From assembly GCA_946545425.1 (NCBI GenBank), contig CAMNNM010000003.1, positions 1 to 39,448 on the forward strand: a DNA stretch of 39,448 nt, in the 5' to 3' direction. The position numbers and the translations under genes are program-made. This DNA comes from an uncultured Blautia sp. Lineage in GTDB: Bacteria > Bacillota > Clostridia > Lachnospirales > Lachnospiraceae. This document shows positions 21,612 through 30,509 of the stretch, one piece after another. The notes beneath the pieces are model-generated. The model was not told where the DNA came from, did no database searches, and saw only the letters and a list, made by a program, of their open reading frames with translations. Each line of letters begins with the position of its first letter. Within the stretch, counting starts at the first letter, position 1.

Positions 21612-22229
21612 CTATCTCTTGGCCAGCTTCAGGTACAGCCCTGCCTCCCGGTCAAAGGTGTAGCTGTACATGATAGAAGCTCTCTTCAAAAACCGGTGTC
21701 TTCGAACCACACCATACTTCAAAATGTTACCGAACAGTGCGGGCCGGTAATAATACACCGTACTGTAGTTCTTCATCACAAAGGTATAGTCCGTCGTATA
21801 GGAGCTGGACACGGTGGACGAATAATTTCTGGAGATACTGGTGGCAAGGCTTACATTCGGTGATGAGACACCAAGATTCGCAGAAACGATGGAGGACACC
21901 GACTTGGACCTGCTCTCTCCCAGATGCACCGTAATATTGTTCTTATTATTCGCCAGCCAGGATCCGGTCAGATAGTACAGGGGCTTGTAGTATTTGGCAT
22001 TTTTCTTTGCTTTGTAAACATACAGAAGCGACTTTTTGACATTGATCCACTTCTGCCCGTCGGTAGAATAATAGGTAGTGGTGCCGGTGTAATATTCCGC
22101 GGCATTTCTTGATTTTCTGGCAGGCTTGCTGATGTAGGCGGTGGCGGAAAACGCCGGGACGGCATTTCCAAGAAAAATGGCAGAAGACAGAAAGAAAGCA
22201 CAGATTCTCCGTGATAAGCTTTTTCTCAT
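21612..22229 (-). CDS. Small secreted protein of unknown function
   Basis: Signal peptide MRKSLSRRICAFFLSSAIFLGNAVPAFSA; Ser/Thr/Tyr-rich alternating segment SSIVSANLGVSSPNVSLATSISRNYSSTVSSSYTTDYTFV; ggggaatc RBS. Track start at 22409 judged too early. Confidence 0.7.
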   Translation of the reverse strand: MRKSLSRRICAFFLSSAIFLGNAVPAFSATAYISKPARKSRNAAEYYTGTTTYYSTDGQKWINVKKSLLYVYKAKKNAKYYKPLYYLTGSWLANNKNNITVHLGESRSKSVSSIVSANLGVSSPNVSLATSISRNYSSTVSSSYTTDYTFVMKNYSTVYYYRPALFGNILKYGVVRRHRFLKRASIMYSYTFDREAGLYLKLAKR

Positions 22230-22300
22230 AATGATTCCCCTTTCCAGAATTTGTACTGCAATGATCAGTACACATGCAGATGAAAAATCAGAAAACGAAA

Positions 22301-22318
22301 ATTGTTCAGAGGAACAAT
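22301..22318. promoter_or_regulatory. Small perfect inverted repeat upstream of the secreted-protein gene
   Basis: ATTGTTC-agag-GAACAAT. Confidence 0.4.
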
Positions 22319-22340
22319 GATCGCTGAAGAAAGATGAATA

Positions 22341-22403
22341 AGAATCGTAAAATGTAGAATCGCAAAATTGTAGAAACGAAAATAGAAGTTGTAAAATAGA
22401 TTT
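22341..22403. repeat. Degenerate 12-16-bp repeat array
   Basis: agaatcgtaaaatgt / agaatcgcaaaattgt / agaaacgaaaat / agaagttgtaaaat / agatttt. Confidence 0.6.
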
Positions 22404-22550
22404 TACCAATAAAGATCTTTATCCGGTGACTGCTACTATACGCCACTTCGTGTGAAATGTCAAGTACATATATCGAAATAAAAATTATATACAAAATGAC
22501 ACTTATGCAAAATATGGTAAATACGACTGATAAATCACAATATCCTGTTC

Positions 22551-22578
22551 TTGACTTGATTTTGCATTATGGTATAAT
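22551..22578 (+). promoter_or_regulatory. Sigma-A-type promoter for the rpmH-rnpA operon
   Basis: TTGACT (22551-22556), 16-bp spacer, TATAAT (22573-22578), about 95 nt upstream of the rpmH ATG. Confidence 0.75.
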
Positions 22579-22674
22579 AAACGCGATGTTTTCACAGTTT
22601 CCGTATGAAAACCGCGAATTAAGAAAAATAACCAATTATGATAGATCAATTGGTAGTAAAGGGGGGACGCCGCT

Positions 22675-22809
22675 ATGAAGATGACATTCCAGCCGAAGAA
22701 GAGATCCAGATCTAAGGTTCATGGCTTCAGAGCAAGAATGAGCACTGCCAACGGAAGAAAGGTGCTTGCTTCCAGAAGAGCTAAAGGCAGAAAAGTACTT
22801 TCCGCTTAA
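22675..22809 (+). CDS. rpmH: 50S ribosomal protein L34
   Basis: [44 protein letters not shown]; absent from the supplied ORF track because it is short. Confidence 0.98.
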   Translation: MKMTFQPKKRSRSKVHGFRARMSTANGRKVLASRRAKGRKVLSA

Positions 22810-22870
22810 CCTATGGATATGCCAAGTATCGGAGTTTCGTTCGCGAAACTCCATTTTCTTGTATAAAAGT

Positions 22871-23293
22871 ATGAAATTCTCAGAGTCACTGAAAAAAAAC
22901 AGGGACTTTCAGTTTGTCTATCGAAACGGAAAGTCCTGGGCCAACCGGTATCTGGTGCTGTATGTGCTGCGGACGGAAGGTGCACGCAACAGGATCGGCA
23001 TATCGGTCAGCAAAAAGGTCGGAAACTCAGTTGTGAGACATCGGCTTACACGATTGATCCGGGAAAGCTACCGGCTCAACGAAGCACATTTCGATGATGG
23101 TCTGGACATGATCGTGATTGCCAGGCCCGGCGCTAAAGAAAGAAATTTCTTTGAAATCGAGAGCGCACTGCTTCACCTTGCACGCAAAAGCGGGGTGTTG
23201 GTGAAGGAAGATTCTTTTCCTGACAACGCTGATGGCGGGTCAGACATAAGAAAAAATGAAAAAGATCCTGATCAAACTCATAAGGATGTATAA
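22871..23293 (+). CDS. rnpA: Ribonuclease P protein component
   Basis: [59 protein letters not shown]; follows rpmH. Confidence 0.96.
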   Translation: MKFSESLKKNRDFQFVYRNGKSWANRYLVLYVLRTEGARNRIGISVSKKVGNSVVRHRLTRLIRESYRLNEAHFDDGLDMIVIARPGAKERNFFEIESALLHLARKSGVLVKEDSFPDNADGGSDIRKNEKDPDQTHKDV

Positions 23294-23465
23294 GCGTTAC
23301 ATCTCGCCGGTAAAATATACGAAATGTCCTTATTTTCCGAGCTGCTCCACCTATGGACTGGAGGCGATCGAAAAATACGGGGCTTTGAAGGGCTCTGTCC
23401 TGGCGGTGTGGCGCATTTTGCGATGCAATCCTTTCTCCAGGGGCGGATATGATCCGGTTCCCTGA
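23256..23465 (+). CDS. yidD: Membrane protein insertion efficiency factor YidD
   Basis: [58 protein letters not shown]; overlaps rnpA. Confidence 0.96.
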   Translation: MKKILIKLIRMYKRYISPVKYTKCPYFPSCSTYGLEAIEKYGALKGSVLAVWRILRCNPFSRGGYDPVP

Positions 23466-23491
23466 CGGAGAATACTTTCGGAGGACACAAG

Positions 23492-24775
23492 ATGTATCTG
23501 ACAAAGAACAATACTCCCATCATTGGCGCCGTTGCAATTGTGCTTGGGCTGATCATGAATGGGATTTTTAATGTTCAATCAGCAATCGGTCTGAGCAATA
23601 TCGGGCTGTGTATCATTCTTTTCACGATCATCGTGAACATGCTGATGCTTCCGCTTACCATTCAGCAGCAGAAATTCTCAAAGCTGCAGACAAGAATGCA
23701 GCCGGAGCTGCAGGCAATTCAGAAAAAGTACAAGGGTAAGAATTCCGACCAGGCCGCAATGGCCAAGATGAACGAGGAAACGCAGGCGATCTACGCCAAG
23801 TACGGAGTGAATCCCATGGGCAGCTGTCTGCAGATGATCATCCAGCTCCCCATTCTGTTCGCACTTTATCGTGTGATCTGGAACATTCCTGCATATGTGG
23901 ATAAGGTAAAGGCAGTTTTCGAAGGCCTCTCCTCTTCTCTTCTTTCCGCAGCCGGCGCCGAGGAATACCTTGGTGAGGTTGCCAGAACCGTCGGAGTAAG
24001 CTTTAAAGAGTTTTCCGCGAATACGATCATTGATGTTCTTTATAAATTCAAGCCGGCCAACTGGACAGCACTCGTTGAAAAGTTCCCGGACCTGACCGAT
24101 CAGATCAATTCCACCAGGAATCAGATCAACAGCATGAACACCTTCCTGGGCGGTCTTGATATTGCGGACTCCCCGATGAACATCGTCCGCAGCGCGTGGA
24201 CCAGTAAAGAAATCATCCTGCTGATCGCTGCAGTGTCGATTCCCGTGCTCGCGGCCGTCACCCAGTGGCTGAGTGCGAAGCTGATGACGAACATGCAGGG
24301 GGATGCGGCCAAATCCGGAGAAGCTGCAACAGATCAGATGTCCCAGACGATGAAGAGCATGAACACGGTGATGCCGATCATGTCCGCCGTATTCTGCCTG
24401 TCTCTTCCGGTAGGTATGGGTATTTACTGGATCGCCAGCGCAGTTGTCCGAAGCATTCAGCAGATCGCCATCAATAAGCATCTTGATAAGATGGATATCG
24501 ATGAACTGGCGAAAAAGAACATGGAAAAGCTGAACGAAAAACGTGCGAAGAAGGGACTTCCTCCCGAGAAAATGAACGCAAACGCTCATCTTTCCACCAG
24601 AAATATCGAAAACAGCAAGTACGGTGTATCAGCCAGCAGAAAGGCTCAGCTGCAGAAGGAAGCCAGTGAGATCAAAACTTCTTCCGAGAAGAAACCTGGT
24701 TCCGCGAAGCCGGGCTCTCTGGCGGCAAAAGCAAATCTTGTCCGTGAATATAATGAGAGTCACATGAAAAAGTGA
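23492..24775 (+). CDS. yidC: Membrane protein insertase YidC/OxaA
   Basis: GLCIILFTIIVNMLMLPLTIQQQKFSKLQTRMQPELQAIQKKYKGK; YGVNPMGSCLQMIIQLPILFALYRVI. Confidence 0.95.
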   Translation: MYLTKNNTPIIGAVAIVLGLIMNGIFNVQSAIGLSNIGLCIILFTIIVNMLMLPLTIQQQKFSKLQTRMQPELQAIQKKYKGKNSDQAAMAKMNEETQAIYAKYGVNPMGSCLQMIIQLPILFALYRVIWNIPAYVDKVKAVFEGLSSSLLSAAGAEEYLGEVARTVGVSFKEFSANTIIDVLYKFKPANWTALVEKFPDLTDQINSTRNQINSMNTFLGGLDIADSPMNIVRSAWTSKEIILLIAAVSIPVLAAVTQWLSAKLMTNMQGDAAKSGEAATDQMSQTMKSMNTVMPIMSAVFCLSLPVGMGIYWIASAVVRSIQQIAINKHLDKMDIDELAKKNMEKLNEKRAKKGLPPEKMNANAHLSTRNIENSKYGVSASRKAQLQKEASEIKTSSEKKPGSAKPGSLAAKANLVREYNESHMKK

Positions 24776-24792
24776 TGAGGGGGAATTGAGAA

Positions 24793-25938
24793 ATGGATGA
24801 GTATATCAGAGTCACCGCCAAGAGCGTTGAGGATGCCATTCTGGAAGCATCCATTACGCTTGGAACAACCAGAGACAACATCGAAGTCCGCATCCTTGAA
24901 AGAGAAACCAGAGGATTTCTGGGAATCGGAGCCAAGAAGGCTGTGATCGAAGCCCGCAGAAAGCTTTCGGAAGAAGATATGATCAATGAAGTCTTCCGGG
25001 AGAAAGAAGCGGAAACCACAAAGAAGTCGAAAAAGAAAGAGGAATCTCCGGAGAAAAAAGCCGCAAAGAAAGCCGAGAAGAAGGCAGGCAAGGAAAGTAA
25101 GGAAGCGGAGAAATCCGGCAAGAAGGAAGAAAAGGCTGCAGCAAAAGCCGAAAAGAAAGAGGAAAAGGCTGTAAAGGCCGAGAAAAAGGAAGAAAAAGCA
25201 TCCGCAAAGGCTGAAAAGGGATCCAAAAAAGCTTCGAAGGAAGAGAAACCCTCCAAAGAGGAAAAAGCTTCTGCCAGGGAGGAGAAAGGATCGCAGGCCA
25301 AAGAGACAAAGGCTGAAAAGAAGGCTGCAAAGGCTGATGCAAAGGCCGAAAAAGCGGTCGCCAGGCAGACACCGGAGTCTGCTCCCGCCGAGAATACCCC
25401 GAAGGTTCCCGCGGATCCCGAGGTTGTCATGAGCCGTGCACAGGAGTTCCTTTCCGCCATGCTGCAGGCAATGGGCGTGGAAGCGACGGTGCGTACCTCC
25501 TATGAGGATGGAACCCTCAATGTAAACCTGGAGGGTGAGGATATGGGCATCCTGATCGGAAAACGCGGTCAGACCCTCGATTCCATCCAGTATCTTACAA
25601 GCCTTGTGGTCAATAAAGGAAAGGCTGCCTACGTAAGAGTCAAGATCGATACGGAAAATTACAGGGAACGCAGAAAGGCAACGCTCGAGAACCTTGCAAA
25701 GAACATGGCGTTCAAGGTGAAAAAGACAAGGCGCCCGGCTTATCTTGAGCCGATGAATCCTTACGAAAGACGTATCATTCACTCCGCATTGCAGGATGAT
25801 CCCTATGTGACAACGCACAGTGAGGGAGAAGAACCGGCCAGAAAGGTCGTGATCACATTGCGCAGGCACGAAAGAGAAAATGCACCGGGCGAAGTAACGG
25901 ATGTGATCGAGGAAACATTCGAGGAAGAAACCTTATAA
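24793..25938 (+). CDS. jag: Jag/KhpB RNA-binding protein with long Lys/Glu/Ala linker
   Basis: Jag-N MDEYIRVTAKSVEDAILEASITLGTTRDNIEVRILERETRGFLGIGAKKA; KH LIGKRGQTLDSIQYLTSLVVNK; R3H RRPAYLEPMNPYERRIIHSALQDD. Confidence 0.95.
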   Translation: MDEYIRVTAKSVEDAILEASITLGTTRDNIEVRILERETRGFLGIGAKKAVIEARRKLSEEDMINEVFREKEAETTKKSKKKEESPEKKAAKKAEKKAGKESKEAEKSGKKEEKAAAKAEKKEEKAVKAEKKEEKASAKAEKGSKKASKEEKPSKEEKASAREEKGSQAKETKAEKKAAKADAKAEKAVARQTPESAPAENTPKVPADPEVVMSRAQEFLSAMLQAMGVEATVRTSYEDGTLNVNLEGEDMGILIGKRGQTLDSIQYLTSLVVNKGKAAYVRVKIDTENYRERRKATLENLAKNMAFKVKKTRRPAYLEPMNPYERRIIHSALQDDPYVTTHSEGEEPARKVVITLRRHERENAPGEVTDVIEETFEEETL

Positions 25939-25963
25939 CTTATAACTGAAGTATGAAAACGGA

Positions 25964-26014
25964 GGGCTGTCGCAATTGCTTGATTTGAAACGATTGCGGC
26001 GGCCTGTGTTTTTC
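25964..26014 (+). terminator. Imperfect hairpin with T-run after jag
   Basis: gggctgtcgcaattg...cgattgcggcggcctgtgttttt: near-complementary arms with G-U pairs. Confidence 0.4.
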
Positions 26015-26049
26015 TGCATCAACCATCCGGATAACAGGAAAATGGGGAA

Positions 26050-27582
26050 ATGAATGAAATGAGGCAGCAGAATCTGAATTCCGTGACGGAAAACGAGACA
26101 ATCGCCGCAATTTCCACTGCGGTAAGCGAGGCAGGCATTGGCATTATCCGGATCAGCGGCCCGCAGGCCCTTCAGGTGGCCGACCGGGTGTGTGTTCTGG
26201 CGGGAAAACAGAAAAGCACTCTGACAGAGGTTCCCTCTCACACCATTCACTATGGGTATGTAGTGGATCCTGTTATGGAAAATGACCCCGCAAAAAAGAA
26301 CGACCCCGCAAAGGAGAATGATTCCGAGAATAATAGCTTTGCCAGGAAAAATACTTCCGAGGAGAAGAATGTCGTCGAACACGGCGATATCATCGACGAG
26401 GTACTTATCTCTGTTATGCGTGCGCCAAGGTCCTTTACGGCAGAGGACACGGTAGAAATCAACTGTCACGGAGGTGTGTATGCCCTGCGCAGGTGCCTGG
26501 AAGCAGTGCTGCATGCCGGTGCCCGTGCGGCGCAGCCCGGCGAATTCACAAAGAGAGCCTTCTTAAACGGCAGGATCGATCTTTCCTCCGCCGAGGCCGT
26601 TATGGATGTGATCCATGCCAAAAGTGAGCTGTCCCTGAAAAGCTCCCTGCAGCAGCTGAAAGGATCCGTCTATCACAGGATCCGGACACTGCGCTCTTCT
26701 ATGCTGGAAAAAGCCGCCTATATCGAAGCAGCACTGGATGATCCGGAACACTACTCTCTGGACGGCTTTTCAGACCAGCTGCGTGCGGACACCGAAGAGT
26801 GGAAAACAAAGGTAGAGCAATTGATCTGCACCGCCGAGGAGGGCCGCCTGGTGCGGGAAGGAATCAATACAGCGATTATCGGGAAACCCAACGCCGGGAA
26901 ATCCTCGCTGTTAAATGTTCTGGCAGGATCCGACCTGGCCATCGTGACCGAGATTGCCGGCACGACCAGAGATGTTCTCACCCAGACACTGCGTATCGGA
27001 GATGTTGTACTCAATGTTGCGGACACCGCGGGGATTCGGGAAGCAAAGGACAAGGTGGAACAGATCGGAATCGAGCGCGCTCTCTCCTGCGCTTTGGACA
27101 GTGATCTGGTTCTTTATGTAGCGGACGCCTCTCTTCCGATCGATGAATGGGACCGAAAGATTCTGGAAATGCTTTCCGGCAGAAAGATCATTGCACTTCT
27201 GAACAAATCGGATCTTCCGGCCGTAACCGGTCCTGAGCAGATCCGTCCGCTGATCGGCGAAAACGGCGTGATCCTGAGTATTTCCGCGCGGGAAGGAACC
27301 GGTCTGGAGGCACTGCGAAAGAGCATCATGGAGCTGTTTTACGGCGGTGATCTCTCCTTTAATGACGAGGTCGTGATCACCAATATCCGTCATAAGGAGT
27401 GCCTTGAAAAAGCGAAAAGCAGTCTGGAGCTGCTGGAGGAATGTCTTGCGATGGGTTATCCGGAGGACATCTGCAGCATCGACTTGACGGATGCAATCGA
27501 TCATCTGGGGGAGATCACAGGAGAAACGATGCGGGAGGATCTGATCGACGAGATTTTCGGAAAATTCTGCATGGGAAAATAG
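26050..27582 (+). CDS. mnmE: tRNA uridine-5-carboxymethylaminomethyl(34) synthesis GTPase MnmE
   Basis: ETIAAISTAVSEAGIGIIRISGPQAL; GKPNAGKSSLLNVLAGSDLAIVTEIAGTTRDVL; C-terminal EIFGKFCMGK. Confidence 0.97.
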   Translation: MNEMRQQNLNSVTENETIAAISTAVSEAGIGIIRISGPQALQVADRVCVLAGKQKSTLTEVPSHTIHYGYVVDPVMENDPAKKNDPAKENDSENNSFARKNTSEEKNVVEHGDIIDEVLISVMRAPRSFTAEDTVEINCHGGVYALRRCLEAVLHAGARAAQPGEFTKRAFLNGRIDLSSAEAVMDVIHAKSELSLKSSLQQLKGSVYHRIRTLRSSMLEKAAYIEAALDDPEHYSLDGFSDQLRADTEEWKTKVEQLICTAEEGRLVREGINTAIIGKPNAGKSSLLNVLAGSDLAIVTEIAGTTRDVLTQTLRIGDVVLNVADTAGIREAKDKVEQIGIERALSCALDSDLVLYVADASLPIDEWDRKILEMLSGRKIIALLNKSDLPAVTGPEQIRPLIGENGVILSISAREGTGLEALRKSIMELFYGGDLSFNDEVVITNIRHKECLEKAKSSLELLEECLAMGYPEDICSIDLTDAIDHLGEITGETMREDLIDEIFGKFCMGK

Positions 27583-27626
27583 GATGCTGTGAAAGAAGCT
27601 GAGAGGATAAAACGATAAGAAGCGCT

Positions 27627-29564
27627 GTGAGAATGAATCATCAGGATGAGAACATGGAGAAGAAAAGCACATTTCAGTTGAAAAAGAAAACGGATGTTGT
27701 GGTCGTTGGCGCAGGGCACGCCGGCTGTGAGGCTGCACTTGCCTGCGCAAGACTCGGCCTGGATACAGTCCTGTTTACCGTGAGCGTGGAAAGCATCGCG
27801 ATGATGCCCTGTAATCCGAGCATCGGCGGCAGCTCGAAGGGACATCTGGTCCGGGAGGTCGATGCACTGGGCGGAGAGATGGGAAGGGCGATCGATCACA
27901 CCTTCCTGCAGTCGCGTATGCTCAATGAATCGAAGGGTCCTGCGGTACATTCTCTCCGTGCGCAGGCGGACAAGGCCCAGTACAGCAATTACATGCGCGT
28001 TACGCTGGAGAACACGCCGCATCTGTCGATCCGTCAGACCGAAGTCGCCGAGCTTCTTACAGATAACGGGACGATCGTCGGGGTCCGGACCGTATCCGGC
28101 GCGGAATATGAATGTAAGGCATGTATCCTGTGCACCGGAACCTACCTCAACGCACGCTGTATCTATGGGGAGGTCAGCACCTACACCGGTCCGAACGGCC
28201 TGATGGCGGCAACCCATCTGACGAAGTCCATGATCGATCTCGGCATCACCATGCGCCGCTTTAAAACAGGTACGCCGGCCAGAATCGATAAAAGAAGCAT
28301 CGATTTTTCAAACCTGGAGGAGCAGAAGGGGGATGAGAGAGTAGTCCCCTTCTCCTTTGAAACCGATCCTGAAAGTGTGCAGATCCCACAGATGTCCTGC
28401 TTCCTAACCTACACGACGGAAAAGACGCATGAGATCATCCGGGAAAATCTCGACCGCTCTCCCCTCTTTTCCGGAATGATCGAGGGGACCGGACCGAGAT
28501 ACTGCCCTTCCATCGAGGATAAAGTCGTCCGTTTTCCGGACCGCAGCCGTCATCAGGTATTTCTTGAACCAGAGGGACGGGAAATCAACGAAATCTATAT
28601 TGGCGGAATGTCAAGCTCTCTTCCCGAGGACGTACAGGAAAGAATGTACCGCTCCGTGATCGGGCTGGAGAATGCTCAGATCATTAAAAACGCCTATGCC
28701 ATCGAGTATGACTGTATCGATGCAACACAGCTGAGACCGACCCTGGAATTTCGGAATATCAGGGGACTGTTTTCTGCCGGCCAGCTCAACGGAAGCTCCG
28801 GCTACGAGGAAGCCGCGGCACAGGGCCTGATGGCTGGAATCAATGCCGCACTTTCCATCAAAGGGCAGAAACAAATCGTATTAGATCGATCCGAAGGGTA
28901 TATCGGCGTACTGATCGATGACCTGGTCACAAAGGAAACACAGGAGCCGTACCGGATGATGACCTCCCGGGCAGAATACCGCCTGCTGCTGCGGCAGGAC
29001 AACGCAGACCTGCGACTGACTGAAAAGGGATATCAGATCGGTTTAATCGATAAGAATCGATACGAAAAGTTCTGCATGAAACGTGATACCATCGGGCGGG
29101 AAATCGCCAGGGTATCAGCCATGCCTGTCGGCGCAAACGCCGCAGTGCAGGCATTTCTCGAGGAACATGGCAGCACTCCGCTGAAAACCTCGGTAACCAT
29201 GGCAGAGCTGATTCGCAGGCCGGAGCTGAATTACTTTGTGCTGAAGGACATCGATCCGGAGCGAGGAGACATACCGGAGGATGTTGGGGAACAGGTGAAC
29301 ATATCGATAAAATACGATGGATATATCCGGCGTCAGCGTCAGCAGGTAAAGCAGTTTCTGAGATTGGAAGAAAAAACGATTCCACCTGAGATCGATTACG
29401 ACGACGTGCAGAGTCTGAGGATCGAAGCCAGGCAGAAGCTTTCCAGGATCCGCCCAGTCAGTATCGGTCAGGCATCCCGGATATCCGGTGTTTCACCGGC
29501 GGATATTTCCGTACTGCTGGTGTATCTGGAAGGATACTTCAGGAATATGGGGGCTTCGGAGTAA
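27627..29564 (+). CDS. mnmG: tRNA uridine-5-carboxymethylaminomethyl(34) synthesis enzyme MnmG
   Basis: [81 protein letters not shown]. Confidence 0.97.
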   Translation: MRMNHQDENMEKKSTFQLKKKTDVVVVGAGHAGCEAALACARLGLDTVLFTVSVESIAMMPCNPSIGGSSKGHLVREVDALGGEMGRAIDHTFLQSRMLNESKGPAVHSLRAQADKAQYSNYMRVTLENTPHLSIRQTEVAELLTDNGTIVGVRTVSGAEYECKACILCTGTYLNARCIYGEVSTYTGPNGLMAATHLTKSMIDLGITMRRFKTGTPARIDKRSIDFSNLEEQKGDERVVPFSFETDPESVQIPQMSCFLTYTTEKTHEIIRENLDRSPLFSGMIEGTGPRYCPSIEDKVVRFPDRSRHQVFLEPEGREINEIYIGGMSSSLPEDVQERMYRSVIGLENAQIIKNAYAIEYDCIDATQLRPTLEFRNIRGLFSAGQLNGSSGYEEAAAQGLMAGINAALSIKGQKQIVLDRSEGYIGVLIDDLVTKETQEPYRMMTSRAEYRLLLRQDNADLRLTEKGYQIGLIDKNRYEKFCMKRDTIGREIARVSAMPVGANAAVQAFLEEHGSTPLKTSVTMAELIRRPELNYFVLKDIDPERGDIPEDVGEQVNISIKYDGYIRRQRQQVKQFLRLEEKTIPPEIDYDDVQSLRIEARQKLSRIRPVSIGQASRISGVSPADISVLLVYLEGYFRNMGASE

Positions 29565-29616
29565 ACAGGCGGGCTGAAAATGATAAGTAGAATGGTAAAT
29601 TAGTTGGAGGTTTTCA

Positions 29617-30426
29617 TTGAACAAGTCAATAGGAAAGGAACATTCAGTGCAGCAGAACAGCATATCAGGCAGCAGCTCTGACGTTGTGAACACGGTCGAT
29701 GGGCAGGTCGATAATCGGGTAGTAGAGTTAAGAGATACTCTGCAGCGTCTTCCTCTGCAGGTGACAGATGAAATGTGTGAGCAGCTGCTCTCCTTTTACG
29801 CGCAGCTGATCAAAAAGAATGAGGTGATGAACCTCACGGCCATAACGGAGTACCAGGAGGTCGTGGAGAAGCATTTTCTCGATTCTTTATCTTTGATCTA
29901 TGTGTGTGATCCTGCCGGAAAACGTGTCCTTGATCTTGGAACCGGGGCAGGATTTCCCGGAATCCCGCTGAAAATCGTCTTTCCGGATACAAGCATGGTA
30001 CTGGCGGATTCTCTTCAGAAGCGTCTGCGTTTTCTGCAGGAAGTGATTGAAAACTGCCACCTGCAGGAAATCGAAACCGTGCATGGCAGAGCAGAGGATC
30101 TGGGAAAAGTGAACGCTCCCTGGCGGGAAAGCTTTGATGTGTGTGTATCCCGGGCGGTTGCGAACCTCTCTTCTCTCTCGGAATACTGTTTGCCATTTGT
30201 AAAAGTCGGTGGATGCTTTGTATCGTATAAATCCGGTGATGCGCAGGAGGAAACAAAGCAGGCGGAAAAAGCGATCCGGATCCTCGGTGGAAAAATAGAA
30301 CAAACCAAAACCTTCCAGCTGCCGGGTACCGAGCTTGGCAGAACGCTGATCCTGATACGCAAAATCAAACCGACACCAAAACAGTATCCAAGAAAAGCAG
30401 GGCTGCCCGGAAAGCAGCCCCTGTGA
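29617..30426 (+). CDS. rsmG: 16S rRNA (guanine(527)-N7)-methyltransferase RsmG, TTG start
   Basis: KKNEVMNLTAITEYQEVVEKHFLDSL; VLDLGTGAGFPGIPLKIVFPD; SRAVANLSSLSEYCLPFVKVGG; ggagg RBS before ttgaacaag. Confidence 0.95.
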   Translation: MNKSIGKEHSVQQNSISGSSSDVVNTVDGQVDNRVVELRDTLQRLPLQVTDEMCEQLLSFYAQLIKKNEVMNLTAITEYQEVVEKHFLDSLSLIYVCDPAGKRVLDLGTGAGFPGIPLKIVFPDTSMVLADSLQKRLRFLQEVIENCHLQEIETVHGRAEDLGKVNAPWRESFDVCVSRAVANLSSLSEYCLPFVKVGGCFVSYKSGDAQEETKQAEKAIRILGGKIEQTKTFQLPGTELGRTLILIRKIKPTPKQYPRKAGLPGKQPL

Positions 30427-30509
30427 ATAACAAGTTTTCAGCATTTTTAAAATGGCGTATTTAAATAGTTTACCCTTTAGTTTACCCTTTTTCTAAGTGA
30501 TAAACGAAG

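Noticed and set aside
24760-25869. 369-aa minus-strand ORF rich in Phe/Leu
   Set aside because: Complement of the Lys/Glu-rich jag gene, so it only looks like a membrane protein.
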